Positions 41,547 to 49,206 of a stretch of 64,000 bases of DNA are shown here, in pieces (within the stretch, counting starts at the first letter, position 1; each line of letters starts with the position of its first letter). The position numbers and the translations under genes were made by a program. A model generated the notes under the pieces. The model was given only the letters and a program-made list of their open reading frames with translations, did not search any database and was not told where the DNA came from. Source of the DNA: Phenylobacterium sp. GTDB lineage: Bacteria > Pseudomonadota > Alphaproteobacteria > Caulobacterales > Caulobacteraceae. Location of the stretch: assembly GCF_030679875.1 (NCBI RefSeq), contig NZ_JAUXSP010000018.1, positions 62,001 to 126,000 on the forward strand, given 5' to 3'.

Positions 41547-42638
41547 TCATGGCTCGGCCGTCAGCGGCGCATCAACGGGGGCGTCCGGCGCGGTCTCGGC
41601 AGGCTGAGCCCGGGCCCGCTCAATCCGGCGCCAGCGCTCTACGTTTCGGCGATGCTCGTCATAGGTGGCGGCGAAGGCGTGACCGCCACTGCCGTCGGCG
41701 ACGAAGAAAAGATAGTCGCTCTCAGGGGGATCGAGCACCGCCGCAAGGGCCGCCCGGCCTGGATTACAGATCGGCGTCGGGGGCAGGCCGTCGATCATAT
41801 AGGTATTGTAGGGCGTCTGGCGGTTGAGCTCTGAAAGCCGAATGCCCCGCCCCAGAGGGCGGCCCTTGGTCAGCCCATAGATGATGGTCGGGTCGCTCTC
41901 CAGCCGCATGCCGCGACGCAGACGATTGACGAAGACTGAGGCCACCTGGGGCCGCTCCGACCCCAGAGCGGTCTCCTTCTCGACCACCGAGGCGAGGATC
42001 ACCGCCTCCTGCGGGCTGTTGACCGGCAAGCCAGGCTGGCGCTTGGACCACAGGAGGGCGAGCACCTCATCATGGGCGTCCATCATCCGCTGAAGCACCG
42101 CAGCGCGGTCTTCCCCACGCTCGATCTGGTAGGTTTCCGGCAGCAGCGCCCCTTCCGGCGGCGACGGCGCCACGCCGCTCAGCAGCGGGTTCGCCGCCAG
42201 AATCTCCACCACCATCTCCGAGGTCACACCCTCGGGAATGGTCACAAAGTGCCTCACCACGCGGCCTGCGCGAATATCGTCCAGCACCCCGGACATCGGC
42301 CGGCGGGATGGAAATTCGTACTCGCCCGCCTTGAGGCTGCGCGCCGCGCCGGTCGCCTGGGCGGCCGCGAGAAAGATCGGAGCTGATGAGATGACCCCGG
42401 CGCTTTCGAGGCTGGAGGCGATTTCAGGCAAGCCTGCGCCACGGCGCAGCATCACCGTAGTGGAGTCCCCCTCGGCCGACGGCCCAGGCCCCTGATACAT
42501 CCAGAGGGCCCAGAGTCCCGCCAGGGCCAGCACCAGGGTGAAGGTCACAACCGCGCTGACGAGGGTGACCAGCAACCGTCGCAAGGGGGAAACGCCGGCG
42601 CCCGTCTTGGCCGGTCGGGCGCGAGGCGTTCTTGCCAT
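41547..42638 (-). CDS. mltG: Endolytic murein transglycosylase MltG
   Basis: MltG cuts nascent glycan strands and so sets chain length. The 363-residue protein has a short basic cytoplasmic tail, one membrane helix (about 24-50: VTLVSAVVTFTLVLALAGLWALW), a LysM-like domain (60-130) and the YceG domain. That domain carries the catalytic glutamate in ASVVEKETALGSERP and LESDPTIIYGLTKG, NTYMIDGLPPTPICNPG. A Pro/Ala-rich C-terminal tail follows. It begins 3 bases after the fabF stop, so it belongs to the fatty-acid operon. Confidence 0.94.
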   Translation of the reverse strand: MARTPRARPAKTGAGVSPLRRLLVTLVSAVVTFTLVLALAGLWALWMYQGPGPSAEGDSTTVMLRRGAGLPEIASSLESAGVISSAPIFLAAAQATGAARSLKAGEYEFPSRRPMSGVLDDIRAGRVVRHFVTIPEGVTSEMVVEILAANPLLSGVAPSPPEGALLPETYQIERGEDRAAVLQRMMDAHDEVLALLWSKRQPGLPVNSPQEAVILASVVEKETALGSERPQVASVFVNRLRRGMRLESDPTIIYGLTKGRPLGRGIRLSELNRQTPYNTYMIDGLPPTPICNPGRAALAAVLDPPESDYLFFVADGSGGHAFAATYDEHRRNVERWRRIERARAQPAETAPDAPVDAPLTAEP

Positions 42639-42641
42639 GGA

Positions 42642-43937
42642 TCAGACCTGCTTGAACACCACGGAGGCGTTGGTGCCGCCGAAGCCGAAGCTGTTGGAGA
42701 GGGCGACCTTGATTTCCCGAGGCTGAGCCTTGTTCGCCGCCAGGTCGATCGGTGTCTGCACCGAAGGATCGTCCAGATTGATGGTCGGCGGCGCGATCTG
42801 GTCGCGAATGGCCAGGCAGGTGAAGGCCGCCTCGATGGCTCCGGCCGCCCCAAGCAGGTGCCCCGTCGCCGACTTGGTCGAAGACATGGTCACGCGGGAG
42901 CCCGCATTGCCCAGCATCCGCTCGACAGCCCGCAGTTCAATCTCGTCGCCCAGGGGCGTCGAGGTGCCATGGGCGTTGATGTAGTCGATGTCGGCGGGCG
43001 AGATGCCCGCGTCCTTGATCGCCGCCTGCATGGCCCGGAACCCGCCGTCGCCGTCATCGGCGGGCGCGGTGATGTGGTAGGCGTCGCCCGCCAGACCATA
43101 GCCGGCCACCTCGGCATAGATCTTGGCGCCGCGGGCCTTGGCGTGCTCGTACTCCTCCAGCACCAGGACGCCGGCGCCCTCCCCCATCACGAAGCCGTCC
43201 CGGTCCTTGTCATAGGGCCGGCTGGCCTTGGTGGGATCATCATTGAAGCCCGTGGACATGGCGCGGCAGGCGATGAAGCCGGCTATGCCTACAGGACAGA
43301 TGGCCGCCTCGGCGCCGCCGGCGACCATCACGTCGGCGTCGCCGTATTTGATCATCCGGGCGGCGTCCCCGACGGCGTGAGCGCCGGTGGCGCAGGCCGT
43401 GACCACCGAGTGGTTCGGCCCCTTGAAGCCGTGCCGGATGGACACCTGTCCCGAGGCGAGATTGATCAGGGCTGAGGGAATGAAGAAGGGGCTGACGCGG
43501 CGGGGCCCCTTCTCGTGCAACTCGATGCTGGTCTTTTCGATGGTCGCCAGACCGCCGATGCCGGACCCGATAATGACGCCGGTGCGCTCACGTCCCTCGT
43601 CATCCTCCGGGGCCCAGCCGGAATCCTTCACCGCCTCGTCGGCTGCAGCGATGGCGTAGAGGATGAAATCATCAATCCGGCGTTGGTCCTTCTGGGACAT
43701 CACGCTGTCGGGATCGAAGGCGCCTTCCACGTCTGCGCCGCCGCCGCCGCGCCCGTCGACCCGGGGCACTTCGCAGGCCACGTTGCAGGCATAGGTCGAG
43801 GCGTCGAAGGTGGTGATGTTCCCGGCCCCGGACTTGCCGGCCAGGATCGCCTTCCAGGTGACCTCGACGCCCGAACCGAGCGGGGTCACCAGGCCGAGGC
43901 CGGTCACGACGACGCGGCGGGTGTTGGCGGTGGACAT
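42642..43937 (-). CDS. fabF: 3-oxoacyl-[acyl-carrier-protein] synthase II
   Basis: FabF condenses malonyl-ACP with acyl-ACP during chain elongation. The 431-residue enzyme has the catalytic triad of the class: C182 in VVTACATGAHAVGDA, and histidines in YINAHGTSTPLGD and KSATGHLLGAAG. A Gly-rich insertion (DGRGGGGADVEGA, 61-73) is seen near the N-terminus. The ATG at 43937 (MSTANTRRVVVTGLG) matches the family. It follows acpP after a terminator-like hairpin (43964-44015), which may lower expression relative to acpP. Confidence 0.96.
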   Translation of the reverse strand: MSTANTRRVVVTGLGLVTPLGSGVEVTWKAILAGKSGAGNITTFDASTYACNVACEVPRVDGRGGGGADVEGAFDPDSVMSQKDQRRIDDFILYAIAAADEAVKDSGWAPEDDEGRERTGVIIGSGIGGLATIEKTSIELHEKGPRRVSPFFIPSALINLASGQVSIRHGFKGPNHSVVTACATGAHAVGDAARMIKYGDADVMVAGGAEAAICPVGIAGFIACRAMSTGFNDDPTKASRPYDKDRDGFVMGEGAGVLVLEEYEHAKARGAKIYAEVAGYGLAGDAYHITAPADDGDGGFRAMQAAIKDAGISPADIDYINAHGTSTPLGDEIELRAVERMLGNAGSRVTMSSTKSATGHLLGAAGAIEAAFTCLAIRDQIAPPTINLDDPSVQTPIDLAANKAQPREIKVALSNSFGFGGTNASVVFKQV

Positions 43938-43963
43938 GGCGTTTCTACTCCCAGCGCCGGCCC

Positions 43964-44015
43964 AAAACAAAACCGCCGCGCCTCTCCGGCGCTTGGGCCT
44001 AAGGGACGCGGCGGT
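43964..44015 (-). terminator. Terminator or attenuator between acpP and fabF
   Basis: On the minus strand ACCGCCGCG (44015-44007) pairs with CGCGGCGGT (43980-43972), with a 26-base loop that has some inner pairing, followed by TTTTGTTTT (43971-43963). It would end most acpP transcripts and let a fraction read into fabF, which fits the much higher need for acyl carrier protein. Confidence 0.65.
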
Positions 44016-44049
44016 CATGTGTCAGACGTCAGGCGAAGACGCCCGGGCG

Positions 44050-44289
44050 TCAGGCGCCCAGACGCTCCTGAATGAACTTCACGGCGTCGCCGACCGTCTG
44101 GATATGTTCGGCGGCGTCATCGGGAATTTCGATATCGAATTCTTCTTCGAAGGCCATGACCAGCTCGACATTGTCGAGGCTGTCAGCGCCCAGGTCGTCA
44201 ATGAAGCTGGCCTTTTCAGTGACCTTCTCGGGATCGGCGTCGAGGTGCTCGATGACGATCTTGCGCACGCGTTCCAGAATGTCGGACAT
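44050..44289 (-). CDS. acpP: Acyl carrier protein
   Basis: AcpP carries growing acyl chains on a 4'-phosphopantetheine arm. The 79-residue acidic protein has the modification site S37 in [33 protein letters not shown] lies upstream of the ATG at 44289 and gives a ribosome site. It stands 174 bases downstream of fabG, with a possible own promoter in that gap, and a hairpin separates it from fabF. Confidence 0.97.
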   Translation of the reverse strand: MSDILERVRKIVIEHLDADPEKVTEKASFIDDLGADSLDNVELVMAFEEEFDIEIPDDAAEHIQTVGDAVKFIQERLGA

Positions 44290-44317
44290 TCGCTTTTAGT
44301 CCCTCTAAATTCAACTG

Positions 44318-44347
44318 ATGCATCCGCGACGGGAGACACCTTGTCAA
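44318..44347 (-). promoter_or_regulatory. Weak candidate promoter of acpP in the fabG-acpP gap
   Basis: TTGACA (44347-44342 on the minus strand) is a perfect -35. The -10 at the right distance (GATGCA or ATGCAT, near 44324-44318) is poor. The 174-base gap is long for this operon, which supports a separate acpP promoter. Nothing else is visible in the gap apart from an imperfect GGGACC/GGGTCC dyad near 44370-44390. Confidence 0.3.
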
Positions 44348-44463
44348 CCTTCGGCGGTGTTGGGTTTGGGTCCTTTGAAGGGGTCCCAGGCAGTCCAGGC
44401 CAGCTTAATCGGCGAGCGCCGTAGCATGTTCCTTTCGGCGAGGCCAGCCGCCAGCAAGGGGTG

Positions 44464-45204
44464 TCAGATCATCGCCATACCGCCGTTGACGTGCAGGGTC
44501 TGCCCCGTGACGTAGGCGGCTTCGGTGCTCGCCAGATAGACGCAGGAGGCGGCGATTTCCTCCCCGGTTCCCAGGCGGCCAGCCGGTATGGTCGAGAGAA
44601 TCTGGGCCTTCTGGGCCTCGGTCAGACCATCGGTCATCGGGCTTTCGATGAAACCTGGCGCGATACAATTGACGGTGATTCCACGGCTCCCGACCTCCTG
44701 GGCCAGCGCCTTGGAGAAGCCGATCATACCCGCCTTGGAGGCCGCGTAGTTGGTCTGGCCGGGGTTGCCCATCACGCCCACCACCGAGGTGATGCCGATG
44801 ATTCGCCCATAGCGGCGCTTCATCATCCCCTTCACCGCCGCGCGGCTGAGACGGAAGTAAGACTCCAGATTCACGCGGATCACCGCGTCCCAGTCGTCGT
44901 CCTTCATCCGCATCAACAGCCCATCGCGAGTGATCCCGGCATTGGCCACCAGGATGTCCAGCGAGGCGCCTGCGGCGGACTCGGCGGCGGCGACGAGCCC
45001 ATCCACCGAAGCCGGATCAGACAGATTGGCTGAGGCGACGCTGACGCGGTCCTTCAACTCGCCGGCCATCTCATCCAGCACCGCCTGCCGCGTCCCTGAC
45101 AGAACCACATGGGCGCCCTGGGCATGCAGAGCCCGGGCGAGGGACGCGCCTATCCCGCCGGTGGCGCCTGTGACCAGGGCGGTCTTTCCCGAAAGATCGA
45201 ACAT
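44464..45204 (-). CDS. fabG: 3-oxoacyl-[acyl-carrier-protein] reductase
   Basis: FabG reduces 3-oxoacyl-ACP with NADPH in each elongation round. The 246-residue SDR has the cofactor loop TGATGGIGASLA (12-23), NAG at 88-90 and the catalytic S140, Y153 and K157 in GITSVVGVMGNPGQTNYAASKAGM. The C-terminal VTGQTLHVNGGMAMI is standard. It lies 27 bases after fabD. Confidence 0.97.
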   Translation of the reverse strand: MFDLSGKTALVTGATGGIGASLARALHAQGAHVVLSGTRQAVLDEMAGELKDRVSVASANLSDPASVDGLVAAAESAAGASLDILVANAGITRDGLLMRMKDDDWDAVIRVNLESYFRLSRAAVKGMMKRRYGRIIGITSVVGVMGNPGQTNYAASKAGMIGFSKALAQEVGSRGITVNCIAPGFIESPMTDGLTEAQKAQILSTIPAGRLGTGEEIAASCVYLASTEAAYVTGQTLHVNGGMAMI

Positions 45205-45231
45205 CTCAGCGCCTCCAGCGGCGATTGGAAA

Positions 45232-46176
45232 TCAAAGGGACTTGGCGAAGGCTTCCAGGTCAGCGGGCGTATTCAGAGGCGTGGCCTCGGCGTCCGGGGC
45301 GATGCGCTTGGCCATACCCGACAGAACCTTGCCCGAACCGGCTTCAGCAAAGCGCGTCACGCCGCCGGTTTCCACCAACCAGGTGACGCTCTCACGCCAG
45401 CGCACCCGGCCGGTCACCTGCTCCACAAGCAGACGGCGGATTTCTTCGGGATCATGCACCGGTCTGGCCGTGACATTGGCCACCAGCGGCGCCCGGGGCG
45501 AGATGATCGTCGCCGCGGCCAGGGCCTCGGCCATCTCATCGGCGGCCGGCTGCATCAGGGGACAGTGGAAGGGCGCCGAGACGTTCAGCGGGATCGCGCG
45601 GGCGCCCAGTTCCTTGGCCTTCTCGATGGCCCGGTCGACGGCGGCCTTGGCGCCGGAGATCACCACATTGCCCTGGTTGTTGTCATTGGCCACCACACAG
45701 ACACCGACTTCAGCGCCGGCGGCGGCGGCGGCTTCTGCAAGAGCCACGTCGGTCTTCGGGCCGATCAGGGAGGCCATGGCCCCTTCGCCCACCGGCACGG
45801 CCCGCTGCATGGCCTGCCCGCGCAGCTTCAGGAGCCGGGCGGTGTCGGCCAGGCTGATCGCGCCGGCCGCCGCGAGGGCTGAATATTCGCCAAGGCTATG
45901 GCCCGCCACGAAGGCGGCCTTGTCGACGCCGAGGCCGAACTCTTTCTCCAGAACACGGCTGACGGCGAGGCTGACGGCCATCAAGGCCGGCTGAGCGTTT
46001 TCCGTCAGGGTCAGATCGGTCTCCGGGCCATCGCGCATGAGGGCGAACAGCTTCTGGCCGAGCGCGTCGTCAACCTCCTGGAAGACTTCACGGGCGGCCG
46101 AGAAGGTCTCGGCCAGATCCACGCCCATGCCGACAGTCTGGCTGCCCTGGCCGGGAAAGATAAAGGCGAGGCTCAT
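45232..46176 (-). CDS. fabD: Malonyl-CoA:ACP transacylase
   Basis: FabD loads malonyl groups from CoA onto acyl carrier protein. The 314-residue protein has FIFPGQGSQTVGMG (6-19), the active-site serine S94 in GHSLGEYSALAAAG, and the histidine in NVSAPFHCPLMQ. The ATG at 46176 (MSLAFIFPGQG) is the usual start; the frame upstream lacks resemblance. It is the first gene of the fabD-fabG-acpP-fabF-mltG-yicC-gmk set, divergent from the FrnE-like gene across a 194-base gap. Confidence 0.97.
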   Translation of the reverse strand: MSLAFIFPGQGSQTVGMGVDLAETFSAAREVFQEVDDALGQKLFALMRDGPETDLTLTENAQPALMAVSLAVSRVLEKEFGLGVDKAAFVAGHSLGEYSALAAAGAISLADTARLLKLRGQAMQRAVPVGEGAMASLIGPKTDVALAEAAAAAGAEVGVCVVANDNNQGNVVISGAKAAVDRAIEKAKELGARAIPLNVSAPFHCPLMQPAADEMAEALAAATIISPRAPLVANVTARPVHDPEEIRRLLVEQVTGRVRWRESVTWLVETGGVTRFAEAGSGKVLSGMAKRIAPDAEATPLNTPADLEAFAKSL

Positions 46177-46370
46177 GGCTTGCGCTCCCTGGCTGGCGGC
46201 GTCCGGGCCTCGGCGCGCGCTCTGTCGATTCCGAGCCGCGAGGGTTAGGGGATTAGACCCGGGGCGGCAAGCATGGGGCGGGCCAGCAGCCCTGCCGGGG
46301 TGACGTCGCACCGACGATGCGGCAGACTTTGCGTCTCAGGAGCCGCCCTCCTCTCTAGCCGGAGCCCGTC

Positions 46371-47015
46371 GTGACCGACCGCCACCTGATCTACTTCGCC
46401 GATCCCATGTGTTCCTGGTGCTACGGCTTCTGGCCGGTGATCAGCGCGGTGCGCGCGGCCTTTGGCGACACCCTGCCCGTACGGCTGGTGATGGGGGGCT
46501 TGCGTCCCGGGACCACGGAAGCGATGACCGAGGACGCCAAGGCCAAGCTGAGAGGGCATTGGGCCGAAGTGGCGAACGCGTCGGGCCAGACCTTCAGCGA
46601 GACGGCGATGGGCGGCGAAGGCTTTGTCTATGACACCGATCCGGCGGCGCGGGCCGTGGTGGTGATCCGCCGGGAACGACCTGACCTCGCCCTCGACTAT
46701 CTGGGCGCTCTGCAGCAGGCCTTCTATGGCGAAGGGCGAGATATCACGCAGGAAACTGTGCTGTGCGAGGTGCTGGGCGAGGTCGTGCCGGGCGCAGACC
46801 TGGAGGCTTTCCGGACCAACTGGCGTAGCGAAGACGCCGAGAACGAGACCTGGGCCGACTACGCCATCTCGCAGAAGTCAGGGGTCACGGGATTTCCGAC
46901 CCTGGTGGGCGGGCCCGATGAGACAGGGCGCTACGGGGTGGTGACCCGCGGCTTCAGCCGGGCGGAACAGGTTCTGCCCCTGCTGGTCGACTGGATCGGC
47001 CGTCCGGTCCACTAA
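46371..47015 (+). CDS. DsbA/FrnE-family thioredoxin-fold oxidoreductase
   Basis: A 214-residue protein of the DsbA-like FrnE family. The redox motif CSWC (C14-C17) sits after HLIYFADPM. The thioredoxin fold has the usual helical insertion (about 45-165) and cis-proline stretch SGVTGFPTLVGG near 172-183. No signal peptide is seen, so it is probably cytoplasmic and may be a polyketide-type isomerase relative or a general disulfide enzyme. The start is a GTG at 46371, and GGAG stands 7-10 bases upstream. The stop codon overlaps the left edge of a repeat element. Confidence 0.83.
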   Translation: MTDRHLIYFADPMCSWCYGFWPVISAVRAAFGDTLPVRLVMGGLRPGTTEAMTEDAKAKLRGHWAEVANASGQTFSETAMGGEGFVYDTDPAARAVVVIRRERPDLALDYLGALQQAFYGEGRDITQETVLCEVLGEVVPGADLEAFRTNWRSEDAENETWADYAISQKSGVTGFPTLVGGPDETGRYGVVTRGFSRAEQVLPLLVDWIGRPVH

Positions 47016-47054
47016 ACCCGCAAACCGGGTTCCACTTTTACCAAACGCGCTCTA
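47016..47054. repeat. Palindromic repeat, family B copy 2, ending in a stop codon
   Basis: AAACCGGGTTCCACTTTTACC and then CGCGCTCTAG match the right part of the element at 4908-4957 (about 34 bases). The left GAGCGCG arm is missing. The TAG read from 47054 to 47052 is the stop codon of the minus-strand gene, and the plus-strand stop lies at the left edge. The element fills the 36-base convergent gap. Confidence 0.65.
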
Positions 47055-47450
47055 GGCGTCGGCGACCGGGCCACAGTGAAGATAGCCGCGCTCCACCATG
47101 CGCCGCATGGCTTCATAGACTTCAGTCAACTCCTCGAAGGTGGCGCGCAACTGGGCCAGTCGACTGGTCTGTTCCGGAGTCACCAGATGTGATCGCCCGG
47201 CCAGGGCCAGGCTTTCGGCCACCCAGGCCGCGCGCGCATGCGCGGCCGCCAAGGCCAGGCGCTGAAACTTGCCCACGTCCACAGGGCCGAGCATCTGGGC
47301 GACCACCTCCCGATTGGAAGCGAAGGCCGTGTAGTCGATCTGCTCCAGCAGTCCCCGCAGACGGCGATGGGCGGCGGGGTCACTCTCGTCCTGGGGCTCA
47401 AAGTGGTCCGATGCCGCCCGACGGTAGGCCGAACTTCTGACGGAAGACAT
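47052..47450 (-). CDS. Conserved-looking hypothetical protein, 132 residues
   Basis: I do not recognise a family. The protein is predicted mostly helical and charged, with no signal peptide or membrane segment; the C-terminal half (TFEELTEVYEAMRRMVERGYL) could form a helical hairpin. The start at 47450 is well supported by AAGGAGGAAGAA directly upstream, one of the strongest ribosome sites in the window; 47492 would add 14 residues. It is divergent from rpsF and convergent with the FrnE-like gene. Confidence 0.75.
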   Translation of the reverse strand: MSSVRSSAYRRAASDHFEPQDESDPAAHRRLRGLLEQIDYTAFASNREVVAQMLGPVDVGKFQRLALAAAHARAAWVAESLALAGRSHLVTPEQTSRLAQLRATFEELTEVYEAMRRMVERGYLHCGPVADA

Positions 47451-47545
47451 TTCTTCCTCCTTGGCGGAGCAAAGGGGACTCCGAGCCGCCATGCATATCT
47501 GAGTTCGATTAATGGATGTTTGCCGGCCAGATTGGCCTCTCAGGC

Positions 47546-47574
47546 TTGCCCTGGCCCGGGAAGTGGCGTACTAG
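47546..47574 (+). promoter_or_regulatory. Weak candidate promoter of rpsF-rpsR-rplI
   Basis: TTGCCC (47546-47551) and TACTAG (47569-47574) with a 17-base spacer. It would give a leader of about 130 bases before rpsF. That leader is rich in CCG repeats (47645-47695) and may hold the S6:S18 autoregulatory structure known upstream of rpsF in other bacteria. I cannot fold it reliably by eye. Confidence 0.3.
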
Positions 47575-47711
47575 CCCGCCTCTTCACGGATGGCGGTCTC
47601 TAGCCGGAACGCGAACAGGTCGGGGCTCGCTCGACCGCCGCGCCAGAGATCCATCGTGGCCGACGGACTTCCGCCGCCGACCCCGCCGCCCTCCACAACG
47701 GAAGAGGACAC

Positions 47712-48122
47712 ATGGCGCTTTACGAACACGTGGTCATTTCGCGGCAGGATATCTCGCCGCAACAGGCCGAAGCCCTCAATGACCAGCTCAAGTCGATGAT
47801 CGAGGAAAGCGGCGGCGCCGTAGCCAAGATCGAGTACTGGGGCCTTCGCAACCTCACCTACCGCATCAAGAAGAACCGCAAGGGTCACTACTCCCTGCTG
47901 GCCATCGATGCGAAGCCCGAGGCCGTCAAGGAGATGGAGCGCCAGCTCTCCCTCAATGAAGACGTCCTGCGCTACATGACCGTCCGCGTCGAGGAACTCG
48001 ACCTGGAGCTGTCGCCGGTGCTGGCCCGCCGTGACCGTGAGCGCGAGCCGCGCCGCGAAGACGGCCCCCGTCGTGATGGCGAAGGTCGCCGTGACGCCGA
48101 ACCGCGCCGTGACGACGCTTAA
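47712..48122 (+). CDS. rpsF: 30S ribosomal protein S6
   Basis: S6 binds the central domain of 16S rRNA with S18. The 136-residue protein has [41 protein letters not shown] and [14 protein letters not shown]. The C-terminal tail (about 105-136) is a low-complexity run rich in RRD/RRE ([18 protein letters not shown]), longer than in Escherichia coli S6. GAAGAGGACAC precedes the ATG. rpsR follows after 17 bases. Confidence 0.97.
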   Translation: MALYEHVVISRQDISPQQAEALNDQLKSMIEESGGAVAKIEYWGLRNLTYRIKKNRKGHYSLLAIDAKPEAVKEMERQLSLNEDVLRYMTVRVEELDLELSPVLARRDREREPRREDGPRRDGEGRRDAEPRRDDA

Positions 48123-48139
48123 GGGGAGGATCAAAAGCC

Positions 48140-48415
48140 ATGACTGACACCAATGACACCGCCGGCGCGCCGGCAGCCGCCGCCGCCGCCCCGCGTCGCC
48201 CCTTCTTCCGTCGCCGCAAGGTTTGCCCGTTTTCGGGCGCCGGCGCGCCGAAGATCGACTACAAGGACGTGAAGCTGCTGCAGCGTTACGTCTCCGAGCG
48301 TGGCAAGATCGTGCCGTCGCGGATCACGGCCGTCTCGGCCAAGAAGCAGCGTGAACTGGCCCGTGCGATCAAACGCGCCCGCTTCCTCGCCCTTCTTCCC
48401 TATGTCGTGAAGTGA
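48140..48415 (+). CDS. rpsR: 30S ribosomal protein S18
   Basis: S18 forms a heterodimer with S6 on the platform of the 30S subunit. The 91-residue protein has an Ala-rich N-terminal extension ([12 protein letters not shown]), then [62 protein letters not shown], which is the conserved S18 core. It lies between rpsF and rplI in one operon. Confidence 0.97.
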   Translation: MTDTNDTAGAPAAAAAAPRRPFFRRRKVCPFSGAGAPKIDYKDVKLLQRYVSERGKIVPSRITAVSAKKQRELARAIKRARFLALLPYVVK

Positions 48416-48428
48416 GGGACCAGAAGCT

Positions 48429-49013
48429 ATGAAGGTCATCCTGCTTGAACGTGTCGAAGGCCGTGGCGGCCTCGGCGAAATCGTAACCGTCAAGGACGGC
48501 TACGCCCGCAACTTCCTCCTGCCGCGCCGCAAGGCCCTTCGCGCCACCACGGCGAACATGAAGGTCTTTGAGGCCCAACGCGCCAATATCGAAGCCCGTA
48601 ACGCCGAGGCTCGCGCCGACGCCGCCCAGTCTGGCGAGGGCCTCGATGGAACGACCTACATCCTGATCCGTCAGGCTGGCGAGAGCGGCCAGCTCTACGG
48701 TTCGGTCTCTGGCCGCGACGTCGCTGACGTCGTGAACGCCGCAGGCGGTAAGGTCGAGCGCGCGATGGTCGTGCTGGACAAGCCGATCAAGACCCTGGGC
48801 ATGCACGCGGTGAAGGTCCGTCTGCACGCCGAGGTGATCGTGACGGTCAACCTCAACATCGCCCGCAGCCAGGACGAAGCCGATCGTCAGGCCCGCGGCG
48901 AGAACATTATCAACTCGCAGTTTGAGGAAGACCGCGCTGCAGCCGATGAGGCCGCCGCCGATCTCCTCGAAGGCGGCGCGGGCTCGATCGAAGGCGACTA
49001 CGTCGAGTCCTGA
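48429..49013 (+). CDS. rplI: 50S ribosomal protein L9
   Basis: L9 binds 23S rRNA near the L1 stalk and reaches out on a long helix. The 194-residue protein has [37 protein letters not shown] and the linking helix (about 45-75), then the C-terminal domain ([36 protein letters not shown]). A 40-residue acidic tail (about 155-194) exceeds the Escherichia coli length of 149. A strong terminator follows 29 bases after the stop. Confidence 0.97.
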   Translation: MKVILLERVEGRGGLGEIVTVKDGYARNFLLPRRKALRATTANMKVFEAQRANIEARNAEARADAAQSGEGLDGTTYILIRQAGESGQLYGSVSGRDVADVVNAAGGKVERAMVVLDKPIKTLGMHAVKVRLHAEVIVTVNLNIARSQDEADRQARGENIINSQFEEDRAAADEAAADLLEGGAGSIEGDYVES

Positions 49014-49041
49014 TCGAAGCCTCGTCTGGCGATCAAGATCA

Positions 49042-49076
49042 GCGGTCCGGAGCCCAGGCTCCGGGCCGCTTTTTCT
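49042..49076 (+). terminator. Rho-independent terminator after rplI
   Basis: GCGGTCCGGAGCC (49042-49054) pairs with GGCTCCGGGCCGC (49058-49070) with a single G-T mismatch and a CAG loop, followed by TTTTTCTTT. This is the clearest terminator in the window and ends the ribosomal-protein operon. Confidence 0.9.
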
Positions 49077-49206
49077 TTGGCTGAAAGATGGCGAGCGGTT
49101 GTTGTAAATATGTCATTCTTTCGGCACGCAAGACACACTAGCTATCCCCCAAGGGCCACCAAGGGACCTGGGGCCGGCCAAGCCGGACCCCAACAAGGGG
49201 ATTTAC

